Part shown: piece after piece, positions 32,116 to 43,660 of the stretch
Position numbering within the stretch: the first letter of the stretch is position 1
How the letters are laid out: each line of letters begins with the position of its first letter
Source of the DNA: Thermothelomyces thermophilus ATCC 42464
Taxonomy: Eukaryota > Ascomycota > Sordariomycetes > Sordariales > Chaetomiaceae
NCBI RefSeq assembly: GCF_000226095.1
Contig: NC_016474.1
Span: forward strand, 3,720,001 to 3,784,000
Direction: 5' to 3'
DNA: 64,000 bases
Notes under the pieces: model-generated
Databases searched by the model: none
Told to the model about the DNA's origin: nothing
The model's input: the letters and a program-made list of their open reading frames with translations, nothing else
Made by a program: the position numbers and the translations under genes

Positions 32116-32983
32116 ATGCTCTCCATCTTGCGGAAGGCGAGGCTCAAGGACAAGGAGCTGCGCATTCTGATGCTGTATGTGGCTCTACTGCGTGCAGGCA
32201 TGCAGGGTAGTTAATGTTCATTGCACCAGTTCATGCGTGCTGATGACAGTGCAGCGGCCTCGACAATGCGGGCAAAACCACGATTGTCAAGAAGATAATG
32301 GGCGAGGATGTCAACACGGTCAGCCCCACACTCGGCTTCATCATCAAGACAATCGACTATGAAGGGTAATTAATTATACGAGCCCTTAAGGTTGTCAGTG
32401 CATTTTTCATGGTTGCATGCTGACTTGCCTCGAGATACAAGCTCAACATTTGTGCGGCTCAGTCTCCTGTTTATCTGCGCTTCCCCCACTGACCGGACGC
32501 TCAGGGGACGTAGGCGGCCAAAAGACGCTCCGCTCATACTGGCGGAACTACTTTGAGAAGACGGATGCCCTGATCTGGGTTGTTGATGCCACAGACAGGC
32601 TGCGCATCCAAGACTGCAGGGAGGAGCTGCACGGCCTTCTTCAGGAGGAGGTGAGCTGTTGCTGAATTTCGCTAGAGAACCGCCCCGCAGCTGACGATGG
32701 GAGAAAAGCGACTTTCAGGGGCAAGTCTTCTAGTGTTTGCGAACAAGACTGATGTCTCTGGGTGCATGACTGGCGACGAACTGATGAAGGCTGGTCTCAA
32801 CACCTTTGCGCCTGTGCCAGTAAAGAACTAAAGCTGATGTGTTGGATATAGGCTTTACGACTCGATGAGATCCGGACTCATAGATGGAATATCCTCCAGT
32901 GCAGTGCAATGACTGGCCAAAATCTCAGTCAAGGACTGGCTTGGGTTGTCGAGGATGCCAAAGCCCGACTCTTCTTGTATTGA
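32116..32983 (+). CDS. ARL2-type small GTPase (Alp41/Cin4 family)
   Basis: ADP-ribosylation-factor-like GTPase whose family works with tubulin cofactor D in tubulin folding and microtubule stability. Inferred exons are 32116-32174, 32255-32365, 32435-32451, 32505-32650, 32709-32789 and 32852-32983 (181 aa). G motifs are [16 protein letters not shown] (switch 1), WDVGGQK (switch 2), FANKTD and CSAMTG. The signature [19 protein letters not shown] is typical of ARL2. The third exon is only 17 nt and is needed to make YKLNIWDVGG. Intron 5 (32790-32851) seems to start with GC rather than GT. The start MLSIL lacks the Gly2 present in most relatives. Family call is strong; the intron 5 donor is uncertain. 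Confidence 0.87.
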
Positions 32984-33079
32984 TTGACGGCTGACCCGAG
33001 TTTCGCCGTCGTGGCCTCGGTGCTCCACCAGACATCTTCAGGTCACAACGGAACTCTCCTCGAAGGCGCTAATATTCCT

Positions 33080-33117
<38 letters not shown>

Positions 33118-33889
33118 TTTCTCCACTGGAAGAATTGCGAGCGTGATCATGTTCAAGCAGAGTGTTGGCCGGGCCAAAACAGGTTGCGAACCAAGCGCCA
33201 TGATTCTTAACTATCCGTCGTTGCTGGGGAAATGGGTTAGAGGAACTCCGTACCTACCATGTAAACAAAGGTGCCCAATGTGGGTCAGACCTCAAGGGGA
33301 GACCGAGCATGTGTAAAAAAACACGGGAAGATGCTTTGTGAGTACCTTACGGGAAAGCAAAAATTCTAATAATCTCGTGTTATTTGCGCACGAAAACGAG
33401 CCTTCTTCACCTATAGCATAGTGGGTGGCACGGAATTTGGTCCAGGCACATTCTGAAACAAAGGCATTATGATCTTGAGGTTGCATCATCCTAAACAATG
33501 CCGCTGTTTGGGGTACTCAGACTGCCAGGGCGCAGGGAGAGCTGCGCTGGGCTCGCCGAGACAGGGCTAGGCTTGGCCAATCAGCGTGTAGTCTCAGGTG
33601 CCCAAGCTGACCAACTTGTATAACTAGCGTTGTGGAGACCCGTTCCCGTATGAGCCCTGTCTGTGGATGCCTTGCCGGCTGGGCACATCAATGGAAACTG
33701 CCCCTCCAGGGCTCTTGTCCGTTTACACAACGCCCTCCATGGTCGTCCATAGTTGGTTCTGATTGTTGACATCGAGTTCGGTCCCTGGGATCCTCCGACA
33801 ACCTTTGCGTGCTGCGTCACCCCCTCCTTAATATAATCCTGCACACTGCCGTCGTGTGTCATGCCGAAAACGTCGACTAGGAAACAGCC
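32984..33889. other. intergenic region with T36 tract
   Basis: About 900 nt between ARL2 and the gelsolin-repeat gene. A 36-nt T homopolymer lies at 33081-33116. The part nearest 33889 is presumably the downstream gene's promoter. No gene recognised. Confidence 0.5.
33081..33116. repeat. T36 homopolymer
   Basis: Thirty-six consecutive T on the + strand in an intergenic position, about 100 nt after the ARL2 stop codon. No target-site duplication was seen around it. Confidence 0.95.
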
Positions 33890-36800
33890 ATGTCTGACGA
33901 AGTTTCCGACTTTTTGCGCTCGGTCGAGCTGCTGAAGGAGAGGCGGGAAGAAGAAGACGAAGCCCGGTCGCGCGAGCTCGAGGAGAAGATCTTACAGGAA
34001 AAGAAAGAACGCCAGGCCCGACGCGCAGGTACGCCCCCCTCCCCGCTCAGAATGCCCAGAACATGGATCGATCCGAAGTCGCTGCACGCACTACTACGTC
34101 CTGGCACCGCGCGCAGGGAAACCTGAGACACTATGGCCAGCTTTGTTTACCAAGAGCACCCCTTTACTGGAGCTTATGCACTGCGGACCTTACTGGTAGT
34201 GCATGGGATGGAAGTTGCTGATAGGCTGTTTTCGTAGAGCGCGCGAGGTCAATTTCGCCCCAAAAGTCATCGCCCGCGAACACGCCACCCCCAACCGCCC
34301 ATCGCGTTGGTATCCTTCCGTCGGCATCCGGCGGCACGACTTTGGAGTCGCCTGGCCTTGACAACGCTGGGAGTCCCAGGCAACGCGCCCTCGAACCGCC
34401 TTCCGATGCCATGGATAAAATCGCGGTCGATCACCCGGATTCTCCGACCAAGGAGAACGACTCCCCGTTTGATGCGGAAACCAAACGAACCAGCATGACC
34501 TTGAGCTCGCCCTCCATTGGCATGCCGTCCGCTCGATCGCCCCTCTCGTGGCAGAGGCGACCGACTTCGCAAGCCTCCGATCGCCCGAGAAGCCGACCGT
34601 TATCCGTGGTGGCCGCTGAGAACGCCGCCCGGAATAGCCCCAGCAGCGCCGATTCACCCGAGCCGACCTTGTCTCGCGATCAGATCGCTCAGTCTCTCTC
34701 GAGCAAAGACCCGTCTTGGTTCCGTCAGACTGCTGATCCGGGCCGCGGGTCAGGGGCTTTCCGGAAGACCCAGGTGGAGGACCAGGACACCGTGGTTATG
34801 CCCTCCACGCGCACACAGCTTCCCGGCATGGCGCGAGAGCTGACACTAGAATCGCCCAAGGAGAGCTCCGCGGGCCGACCAGTGACGCCCACCAACCTAC
34901 CCAGCAAACCTGGGTCCCCGCTTCCTTTGTCGGGCACCGAACGCCTGGATCCTCCCGCGGTCGGCAGCGCAGAGAATGCGGAGACGACCTCTCCAGAGTC
35001 TCAGTCTGTAACCTCGCCACGAGGGCGGACCTCGCCCACCAGGCCCATTTCCCCCACAAAGGGCATGGGAGGGTTTGTGCAGAGCGCCATGATGAGGCGT
35101 TCGGACAGCGTTAAGCGGTGGAGTGTCAACTCCCCTGGCGGCTTGCAGCGGGCGGATTCCGTACCCTCCAGTCCAGCCGCTGCAGACAGTGCGCATCGCC
35201 CCACCACCCCCAAGGCCAGCGCGCGCCCAAAAAGTATGCTTCGGGAGACATGCGCCGTGTCTTCCCTCCCGCCAACCTCCGGCGAGGAGAAGGATGAGAA
35301 GGACGAGAAGGAGGCTGGATCAGAGGAACAGCCCGCTTCCGCCAGACCTTCCACGCCAACCGAGACAAAACCGAGGGACGGAGAGGAGAAGGCGAGCCCA
35401 CCAATAAGTCCATCCAAGACCATGGATCCCCGGAGATGGAGCCCGACAAAGGGCTCCAGCTGGCTCGAGGCAGCACTGAACAAGCCAGAGTCGCCCAAGG
35501 CCAAACCAGCCGCTTCCGCACCGGCTCAGCCAGCGTGGATGGTCGAGCTGAACAAAGCAAAGGCCCAGAGAGCCAGCGCAGATCCTGCCCGCAACTCATC
35601 CTTACCGAAAAAGCCCGAGGTCAAGACCGGTGGGCTTATGAGGTCCACGCCCATGGGCGCGAGTGTGAAGCCAAGTGCTCTGAGTGGCCTCCCCGTTGTC
35701 CCTCCCGTACCCGCGTCCGACAAACCAGTCATTGCCGGGTTGCGTGGTAGCCTCCGGAAAACGTTTCCGACTACGGAGGGTTCGGAAGAGAGCCATGACA
35801 CCCCTTCGGTAAAAGACCTCCGCGCCAACCTTAGGCCTCGAGCGCCACCGCCCGAATCCAAGCCGGGAAATTCTGTTGATGAGTTGAAGAATGTTGTTGG
35901 GAGCTTGAGGAGAACCAAGACGCAAAGCTACGTGGCTCCGGATGAGCTGAAGGATAACATCCTGTCTGGCAAAGCGGCCTTGAACACCACTGGTGGACCC
36001 AAGAAGACGGAGTCGAGAGACGAATTCAAGGAAGCGATACTAAAGAAGAAGGAGGACTTTCAGAAGGCACAGGAGGAAGGACGAGGTGTCACCAGACAGC
36101 CGAACTCCGCTAGCGATCCGTCAGTTCCTGAGGGAATTGCAGTTGCGAAGAAGTTAGAGCGGCAGCGAACGGGGACCGTCTCCAAGCACACCTCGGCCGC
36201 TTCTGATCTTAGCCATGCCCCTTCTCGTTCCAGGCATGAGATTCCCAGCCTGGGTTCTGAAGTTGCCGTGAACGTCTCACCCGAGGCTTCGAAAGAGCCT
36301 GTTGCAGATTCGGCTGCTCCCAACACTTTATCGAAACCGGCAGATGCGCCGGGCCGAGTTGGAGGCAAAGTCAGTGGCTTGGCCGGTCGGTTCAATCCTG
36401 CCCTGGCGGATCTCCTTGCACGGGGTCCTCCGCCGGCCTCGGGACCTAGATCGTCGGGGACTGCGGGCGCCTCCGGGACGTCAGAAACAAACGAACCTGC
36501 TGGTCCCGGCCCTCAACTGACCCACATGACGAAGAATCGAGCTCGTGGTCCTAAGAGGAGGGCTCCTACGTCTGTCGCGCCTCAACGCGCAGCGCCGGTT
36601 GAGACGTCAGCCAGCGCTGCCTCCGAACCAAAAACTGCATCGCTTTCCTCAACTCCTGAGCCTAAGGAGACCATGTCGTCTCATCCAGCAGAGGCAGAAG
36701 AACCTATCACTTCTCCCGCGGCAGGGCGAACGATCGCTTCCTCGGAACCGAGGAAACCGGTCATTTCTCCTAAACCAGAGAGTTCTGCGCCATCCACCCC

Positions 36801-38972
36801 TGTACCTGTCACGCTGGCAGACCGGAGAAAGTCCTTTATACAAAATCGGACAGGGTCCTCAGGCGAGGGCACGTCTCTGGAATCGCCAAAGCGCGTACTC
36901 AAAGAGGATCCGAAACCAGTCGGCCAGTCCGGCGCCCCCACTGAGCCTAGCCCGGTTCAGACTCGTCCCCGTTCACCTACCAAGGTCCACGAGCAGGTGG
37001 CAGCTCTAGCGGCACTGAGCCAGCAATCACCGAAGCCCGCCGATACCAAGGCCGGGATCGCTTCACAGCCGCCCTCACCGAAGAAGCTCGACATGAAGAG
37101 AATGTCCAGGTTCTTGGAAGAACAGAAGCAGCCGAGCTCCGAGATTGAGCCGGTAAAGTCGAGGCCGTCTTCACCAATCAAGGATCGCTCCGACTCTGTA
37201 AGCTCGAAGCCCGTGTCTCTGGTCAGAGAGCGGGCAGAGTCGATCACGGGAGGGCCCGTTTCTCTCGTCAGGAACCGTTCGGATTCTTTGCGGTCGAGGT
37301 CATCCTCTCCGATCAAGGACCGCTTCCCTGGTCTCGAGATGCCGTCACTGAGGAACCGTACGGAAACCGAGCAGCCTGAAGCGAGGACTGCGTTTTCGAG
37401 CAGAGGCGGCGCGGCGCCGTCGGGTGGTGCCGGACTGGGCCTGACACAGCCTACAACGGCACCGGCACCAACCGTTCAGAAGCCTGCGGAGACAGAGCTG
37501 CCGCGACCGTTGGCCCCCCAGACAACCAGGCCACTCCCGGCAACTCCCACCGCAGCATCTCCACCCGTCACGACACCCCGCGTAGCCTCCCCAGCGCGGT
37601 CGCCGAACAAGCAAGCAGCGGACGCATCAGAACTCATCAACAATTTCTTTGGGCCAGAACGCCCGAGGCGCAAGTACACGGCTGATGCAGCCGAGATCCT
37701 GATGAATCAACCAGTCTCGACCGCCAAGGTGCAGACCCAGCGGGCTCAGCTCATTCAGCTCACTTCTGAAGGCAAGAAGATCCCAGTGCCTTCGCACTAC
37801 GAGCGGGTCCTGTTCGAGCGCGAGATGTACATCTGCCCGCACAGTTACCTCGACGGCTCCGGCAAGCAGGTGGTCGACGTCTACTTTTGGGTTGGCGACG
37901 AGGTGCCCGAGTCACAGGTAGATGATGCCCAGCTCTTTGCCGCGCGGGAGGCTAGGGCGTTCGGCGGAAATCTAGTCAAGCTGACCCAGGGCAAAGAGAC
38001 GTCCCAGTTCATGCAGGCTCTCGGCGGGATCATCATCATCCGCCGCGGTTCGAGCAACAAGTACGACTCGCTCGCACCCCACATGCTCTGTGGCCGCCGC
38101 TATCTGGGCCAAGTCGCCTTTGACGAGGTCGACTTCTCCCCGCTGAGCCTCTGCTCCGGGTTCCCCTACCTCATCACCCAGCAGGGCAAGTGTTATCTCT
38201 GGAAAGGCAAGGGCAGCGATGCCGAGGAGCTGGGCTGCTCTCGACTCGTAGGAATGGACCTCGCGCTGATGGGCGAGCTCATCGAAATCGAAGAAGGTAG
38301 CGAACCGGACAGCTTCTGGGAGATTTTTGGCGGTGGCACGCGGCCAATTTCGGCGGATCACTGGCGCCTCAAGCCGAGCTATGACAAGTACCGCAGCAGG
38401 CTGTTTTGTGCCAGCTCAACCGACAGGCACCAGGTAGATATTCCCCCTTTATCCTCCCTTTCGTCACCTCCCTCGCCCCCCCCCCCCCCCCCCCCTTTTT
38501 TTTTTTATTTACAGCATTGCTGACACAGCGAGGAAAGATTACAGAAATGTGCCCCTTCTCGCAGGCGGACCTTCTCCCGTCCAATATATACGTCCTCGAC
38601 GCCTTCTTCGAGCTGTACATCATTGTCGGCGCCCAGTCACAGCACCAGTACGCCGCCTTCCGCAACGCCCTCGACTTCGCCCAGGAGTATGCCATCCTGG
38701 CGGCCGGCGCGGAGGACCGCCCCTTCGTACCCGTCTCGACGATTGTGCTCGAGGGGATCCCCCGGGACCTCAAGAGCGTGTTCCGCAAGTGGCGGGACGC
38801 CAATAGCCCAACCATTATGCACGTTACCAACCCTCCTCCTCCTTCTCAGCCTGGCGTGAGCGGTGGCGGCCCATCTTCTGCCGGTGGGCAGCCGACGCCG
38901 AGTCCGTTGAAGAGGGGGCGCAGCTTAAGGATCGTGCCGTTGACGCAAGCGCTGCAGGCGCTGGCGGAGTAA
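33890..38972 (+). CDS. DUF4045-type/gelsolin-repeat protein
   Basis: Exons are 33890-34028, 34238-38433 and about 38529-38972 (1592 aa). The N-terminus MSDEVSDFLRSVELLKERRE leads into a charged coiled coil. A very long Ser/Pro/Lys-rich disordered region follows, containing repeated S-P motifs (many CDK/MAPK-like), helical patches DELKNVVGSLRRTKTQSY and DEFKEAILKKKEDF, and a basic patch KNRARGPKRRAP. I infer this part is the fungal DUF4045 region, which is known to co-occur with gelsolin repeats. The C-terminal about 400 residues hold gelsolin/villin repeats: VDVYFWVGDEVPESQ, LFAAREARAFGG, FPYLITQQGKCYLWKGKGS, NIYVLDAFFELYIIVGAQS. These suggest actin binding, so a cortical or septal role is possible. 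The 95-nt second intron contains a C-run and T-run; its acceptor could be a few bases different. Confidence 0.85.
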
Positions 38973-39626
38973 ATGGTCTCTCCACTCTGTCTGTCGCCTT
39001 TAGGGTGGGAGTAGTATGAGACGTTAGAGGGTCCTTTTCTTTGTACAAATCATGCTGGCGCATCGTACTGTACAGTGTTATCATATTGGGGTTGCATACT
39101 AACGGGGGCGATGGCTGATGTTCTATGTTTTTTTTTTCCGGCGTGGGAGGCTACTTGTTTGTTAGATGGCGGTCATCAGAGACCCGTTCTCCTGCATGAT
39201 GGGCGTTTGAAGAATCGAGCTGCATTGGAACTATGCCTCCGTCGGGGTAGTTAGTATGGTAGGTAAATGGGCGGTTGGTTGATCGGGCCAACGACCAAGC
39301 ATTAACATTTGATATTGCGTATCTCTTGCGGCCAGGCCGAGCAAGGGTGCACCGTGATGCGTTGCCCTCGCGATGCTGTCTACTGCAAGTATGATCATCC
39401 CCCCTTTCCTCCCGCAATCTGATCATGATGATGGCCTTGTTTGTAGATAGCCAGTTTCTCCTAACGCCGAAACGCCAGCCCATGCCGGTTCCCGTGTCAT
39501 CACTTTCCTTTTTGCTCTTTTACTCCATGAACGCCAATGAAGCCAGATCCATCCCCCACCTTTCCAAGTCACTCACTCCCCTCTTAACCAGAGACACAGG
39601 CCTACTTCGATTCCCACTCGAAACAT
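38973..39626. other. convergent intergenic region
   Basis: About 650 nt with the 3' UTRs of the gelsolin-repeat gene and MED10. A T-run lies at 39129-39137. No gene recognised. Confidence 0.5.
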
Positions 39627-39713
39627 TCATCGTCCTCCTCCTCCTCCTTGCACGGTCTCGCCCGGCGCTCCCGCCCCCGTGTTGTTCGCTCCGGACTCAC
39701 CCTCGGCCGCCGC

Positions 39714-39748
<35 letters not shown>

Positions 39749-40407
39749 AGGAGCTCGTGGGGCCGCCGGTGGCGTCGAGGACGCGGTCGATGTCGGCGCG
39801 GACCTCGGGCAGGGCGCTGGCCATCTCGCGGGCGAGGACGTCGCGGAAGTGGCGGAAGGCGTGCATCTTGCCGCGGGCGAGCTGGTTCATGCGGCGGACG
39901 AGCTCGACGAACTCGCGCGTGTAGATGTCCGGGTTCCGCCCGTTCTCCACGTAGTGGATCAGCGGCTCCGGGATCGGCTTGTCCGCCGACGGGACGGGCA
40001 GCGACTGCGCGTTGGCGTGCAGCGTGCGCAGCGTCGAGTCGAGCGTCTGGCTGCGTCGCCGGGGTTAGTTTAGTCAGTCTGACTGGCTCAGGTTCTGGCG
40101 TCTGGGGCTGGGGGGCTGGGGGCTGGGGGCTGGGAGGAAACGCGGGGCCCCCGGGGGGGGGGGCACACACGTACATGTCCTGGGCGAGCACGTCGCGCGT
40201 TGGGCGGCCGGCGGCGTCGTAGTTGGAGACTTGGACCATGACCTGGAAGAGGTCTTGGATCACGTTCTTGATGTCCTCTGCAGGAGGGAGGGGGGAGGGC
40301 GGCATGGTTAGTTTTACCTTTCGGAGAACAGAGAAGGGATGGCGAAAAAAACACAAACACACACACACACCTTGGACATTCCGAAGATCGGGGTTTATTG
40401 GTGCCAT
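39627..40407 (-). CDS. MED10: Mediator complex subunit 10
   Basis: Middle-module subunit (Nut2 in yeast) of Mediator, which links activators to RNA polymerase II. Exons are 40407-40371, 40277-40175 and 40050-39627 (187 aa). Family marks are DIKNVIQDLFQVMVQVSNYD, TLRTLHANAQS, PIPEPLIHYVENGRNPDIYT (the most conserved block) and REFVELVRRMNQLARGKMHA. The C-terminus is a low-complexity tail of Thr and Ala runs, encoded by GTC/GCC-type triplet arrays at about 39710-39750. The first donor lies at the edge of a GT microsatellite, so alternative GT donors sit every two bases. TAC/GTA palindromes lie about 120-190 nt upstream of the ATG. Confidence 0.93.
40351..40370. repeat. (AC)n microsatellite at a splice donor
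   Basis: Reads GTGTGTG on the sense strand of MED10 and forms the start of intron 1. Confidence 0.9.
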
Positions 40408-41467
40408 CGTTGCGGTGGTGCGCAGCCGTGTGTGCTCGACGCGCAATTCCGAACGGTGGTCGAGATTGGGGGTGAGCCGGGGTTGAGGGGTCGGAAGCAG
40501 TTGGGGCAGTTTGGAGCAGATTGTATGTATGTACGAAGTATGTACGGAGTATGTATGTATGTACATACGTAACTTACAGTACGTACGGTACTGTACCTGT
40601 TAAGGGAGCGCAGCGTGGGATTGGTGTTGTTCACCACTTGTTGCAGGGCCCCGCAGTCCTCCTCTTTAGGCCTGACAGCCTTGTAAGTTGTAAGGTGCTC
40701 AGCTCGCTCAGTGCCCCCAACTTGAGTGCTATACCAACAAGACTCCCCGGCATATGCTAGGTACTCCATATTGCAGTCTGCTTCTGCGAAAATTGTCAGC
40801 ATGGGACCCAGGTTCCCAGTTCAATGTCAGCTGTCAGACCTACGCTCGCCTTGAGTGTATCAAGAAGTGCTCGAGAAACACCAGATATTGGTAAAATCGA
40901 CCAAACTTCGGTTTATTGCCTCGGTCACCAAGTTATCCGGCACGAGGGACTTAGTCGCATCCGCCAGATTCAGAGTATCCGCGAGGTAGAGTGAGCTGAA
41001 TCTATGACCATTGTAGATACAACAAACAAACAAGCTGCTTTCCGTATACTCCGACAGTCACAATGCTCCCAAAGCCCTTAAACAATCAACGCCAACACTG
41101 CCTGTCCCGTTGCCGACCCAATGCCTGGCACCCAGCCTTGATGAGCCGCTAGAGGGAGATGTCCGCCCCTTGCCCCCGGGAAAAAAAAAAAACCAAACAA
41201 GACAACTGGCAAATATGCCGGTTAAGATGTATGAGTCCGAGATAGAATGATATGTCCAAGCTTATAGAGCGTGGCATCACCCACAGCGCCTGAACATGGC
41301 CTTCATCCGAGAGCGGAGCCCAAAACTTCCAGTCGTCAACCGAGCCCGCTGAGCCATAAGCTGGCAGTAATATTATACGGCTGTTGTACGAGATGGATCA
41401 GATATACCGCGGCCGGCGTAGAACTCCTACACCCACAACACGCTCTCGCCCCACCCATGCGAGTCGT
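40408..41467. other. intergenic region upstream of MED10
   Basis: About 1.06 kb between MED10 and the 3' end of the next minus-strand gene. It holds the palindrome cluster at 40526-40600 and an A-run near 41181-41191. No gene recognised. Confidence 0.5.
40526..40600. repeat. GTATGTAC tandem and palindromic cluster
   Basis: Several copies of GTATGTAC in direct and inverted orientation, with the 9-nt spacer motif TACGGAGTA. It ends in inverted arms ACAGTAC and GTACTGT. This is the largest member of the family in the window. Confidence 0.8.
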
Positions 41468-43660
41468 CTACTTCCGCATCTTTGGACGCGCAAGCATGTT
41501 CAACCGGCTAAGGCTGATGCCTTTCTTCTTCATGGGGCTCGGCGTGCCGGGCGCCTGGCCGGGAAGGGGCAGTTTCCGGGGGCTCTCCAGGGTGCGCTTG
41601 GCACTGGCACTGGCGTTGGCATTGGCGTTGGCGGCGGCAACTAGACGCGGTGCTAGCAGAGCGTCGCCCTCAGGGACCTGCTCCTGCTTGCGCTTCTTGA
41701 CCGCGCGCTCGGCCGCCTCCTTCTCGGCCTCCTCTTCGTCGGTGCTGACCCGGTGGCGCTTCTTGGTGGACATGCCGTGCGGGAGCGCCAGGAAGACGCT
41801 GCGCGGCGCTTCGTTCTCCTTGTTGACGCCCGAGCTGGGGGCCACGGTCGGGAAACTGCCCGGCATCTTCTCGGTTGGCATAATGGAGGGACGTACGATC
41901 CGAACGCTGGCTTGTCCAGGCGAAGAACCAAACGACGTGTTGGTGCTGCCGAAGCTGATGGTATGGTCGCTGCGGAAGGTGAACTCGCCGGGGAGCGACG
42001 GCTCAGCGGACGCAGAGTCGGATGTCTCGGCGGGAGGCGCGGGGAGTGGACGCTGTGCTGAAAGGTCCGGGTACGACACATCAGCTTCAGCAGCCTCCGC
42101 CATCACGCCATCGAGAGAAGGATAGTGCACTTCTCCTCGGGTTTGTCCTTTGCCCTGAAAGGCGCCGGGCTTGATGGGGGACGGCGAGTTCTGTGTCAGT
42201 GCCGCTCGACGCGTATCGGGCGTGAAAGCGACGCGCTTGGTAAGCTTGCGGCCAGGTGTTGTCAATGGGGCCGTGGGAAGCTCCTTTTGTGGGCGAGCGG
42301 GAGCCGGAGTCTTTGAAGCAAGGGCTGAAGGCAGCGGCAGGGCGCTCCTGGGCTTGGATGCACCCGCCTTGGCACCACGGAGCATCGCCTTGACCCTATC
42401 AAACGGGCTCTTGGGGCTCTTGATCTCTGCAGTCTCGGAATCCTTCTCGGTGACCATTCTCACAGTGGGAAGATTGTTTGTGGTAGCAGAACGAGGGATC
42501 CCGCTGAGTGCAGCTTTGGAAGGCGACTTGGCCAACGAGGCTTGGCCGGGGGTCTTGATGCTGGTAGTCCTAGCCAGGGACGATTTGGTCGGGGTCATCA
42601 ATGCGGCGAGGGATCCCTTCGGACGAGGAATGCCCGGCCCGGCAGACTTGGGTACCGGGATCGAGCTCCCTTCACCCGCCGTCGGGCGCTTGCTCGACGT
42701 ATCTTCGTCGATGTTCTGCCGGGCCCGCTTAGCGGGGACCACGGGCTCTTCGGCGGCGGTTGTTGACCTAGTCCGTTTGGTGGCAGTAGAAGCAGTAGCA
42801 GCAGCAGCAGCAGGAGTAGGAACCCTTGGTTGGTTCGTTTCCGGCTCGTCGAGGTTCGCCTTTGACTGGCTCCGCTTGACACCTGCCTTGAGCGAAGTCA
42901 CACGGCCTGGCTGGGCTCGGAAAGCTGACGGGTGGTTTTCGATTGAGTCCATCTTCTTGAACTGTGCCATATGAGCCGCGCTAAACCGGCCGGCTTTCCC
43001 TTTGGCTTGGGCAATTTTGCGACCGGCAATCTTCTCTTCTTCTCGCTTCTCGGCTTCAAGCTGGGCCCTCGCTGCCTCCTTGTGCTTCTCGGCCTGTTCG
43101 CGAACTTCTACCATCATACGCTGAGCTTCGGGGCCCAAACCCAGATCATTGTTGAGCGTTCCGCGCGTGACACGGAAGGTGAACTGCGATGAAGGCATCG
43201 TGACGCGGGAAGGCGTGGTTTGAGCTACTGCGGGAAGATTATCGTCGCGACCGGTGGTGGGCTTGATGTCGGTGAATCCGAGACGCAGCCCGGACGACGG
43301 GGGAGCCATAGTAGGGCGAACTTTGCTAGGATGCATCTCCGACAATGGTGGCTTGATGGGAGATGAACTGCTGGGAGTTTTCGGCTCTCGAGCGGGAGAT
43401 GACGCGGCGGGTTTGGCGGCATCGGGCGCGCTTTCCGGGACGCTCTCGGGAGCGGCGTCCGCCGGCTTCTCGTCATGTTCGGCATACTCGGCAACGGAAG
43501 ATAGAGTGGGTGTCTCAGAGGCCTGTTTAGATGCCTACAAGACAAGATATGCTCGTCAAAAACCTGATGTTGGGTTTGGGATTTTTTTTTTTTGTTTTAG
43601 GCGTAGAGAACGATTGCGTACCTTTGCGAGGCTGGCCAGGCGCGCAGAGCGGCGCGCCAT
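41468..43660 (-). CDS. unrecognised Lys/Ser/Pro-rich protein, possibly nuclear or cytoskeletal
   Basis: Exons are 43660-43622 and 43534-41468 (701 aa). It begins MARRSARLASLAK, a basic start. A candidate structured core lies at about residues 95-190: GLRLGFTDIKPTT, SSQFTFRVTRGTLNNDLGLG, a charged helix EVREQAEKHKEAARAQLEAE that may form a coiled coil, then AHMAQFKKMDSIENHPSAFR. The rest is disordered, with KRARQN and KKRKQE nuclear-localisation-like clusters, many SP/TP sites and repeated short S-[IL]-[AK]-basic segments. The FKKMDSI segment faintly recalls microtubule- or chromatin-binding proteins, but I cannot name a family. Single clean intron; both borders keep frame. Confidence 0.78.
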
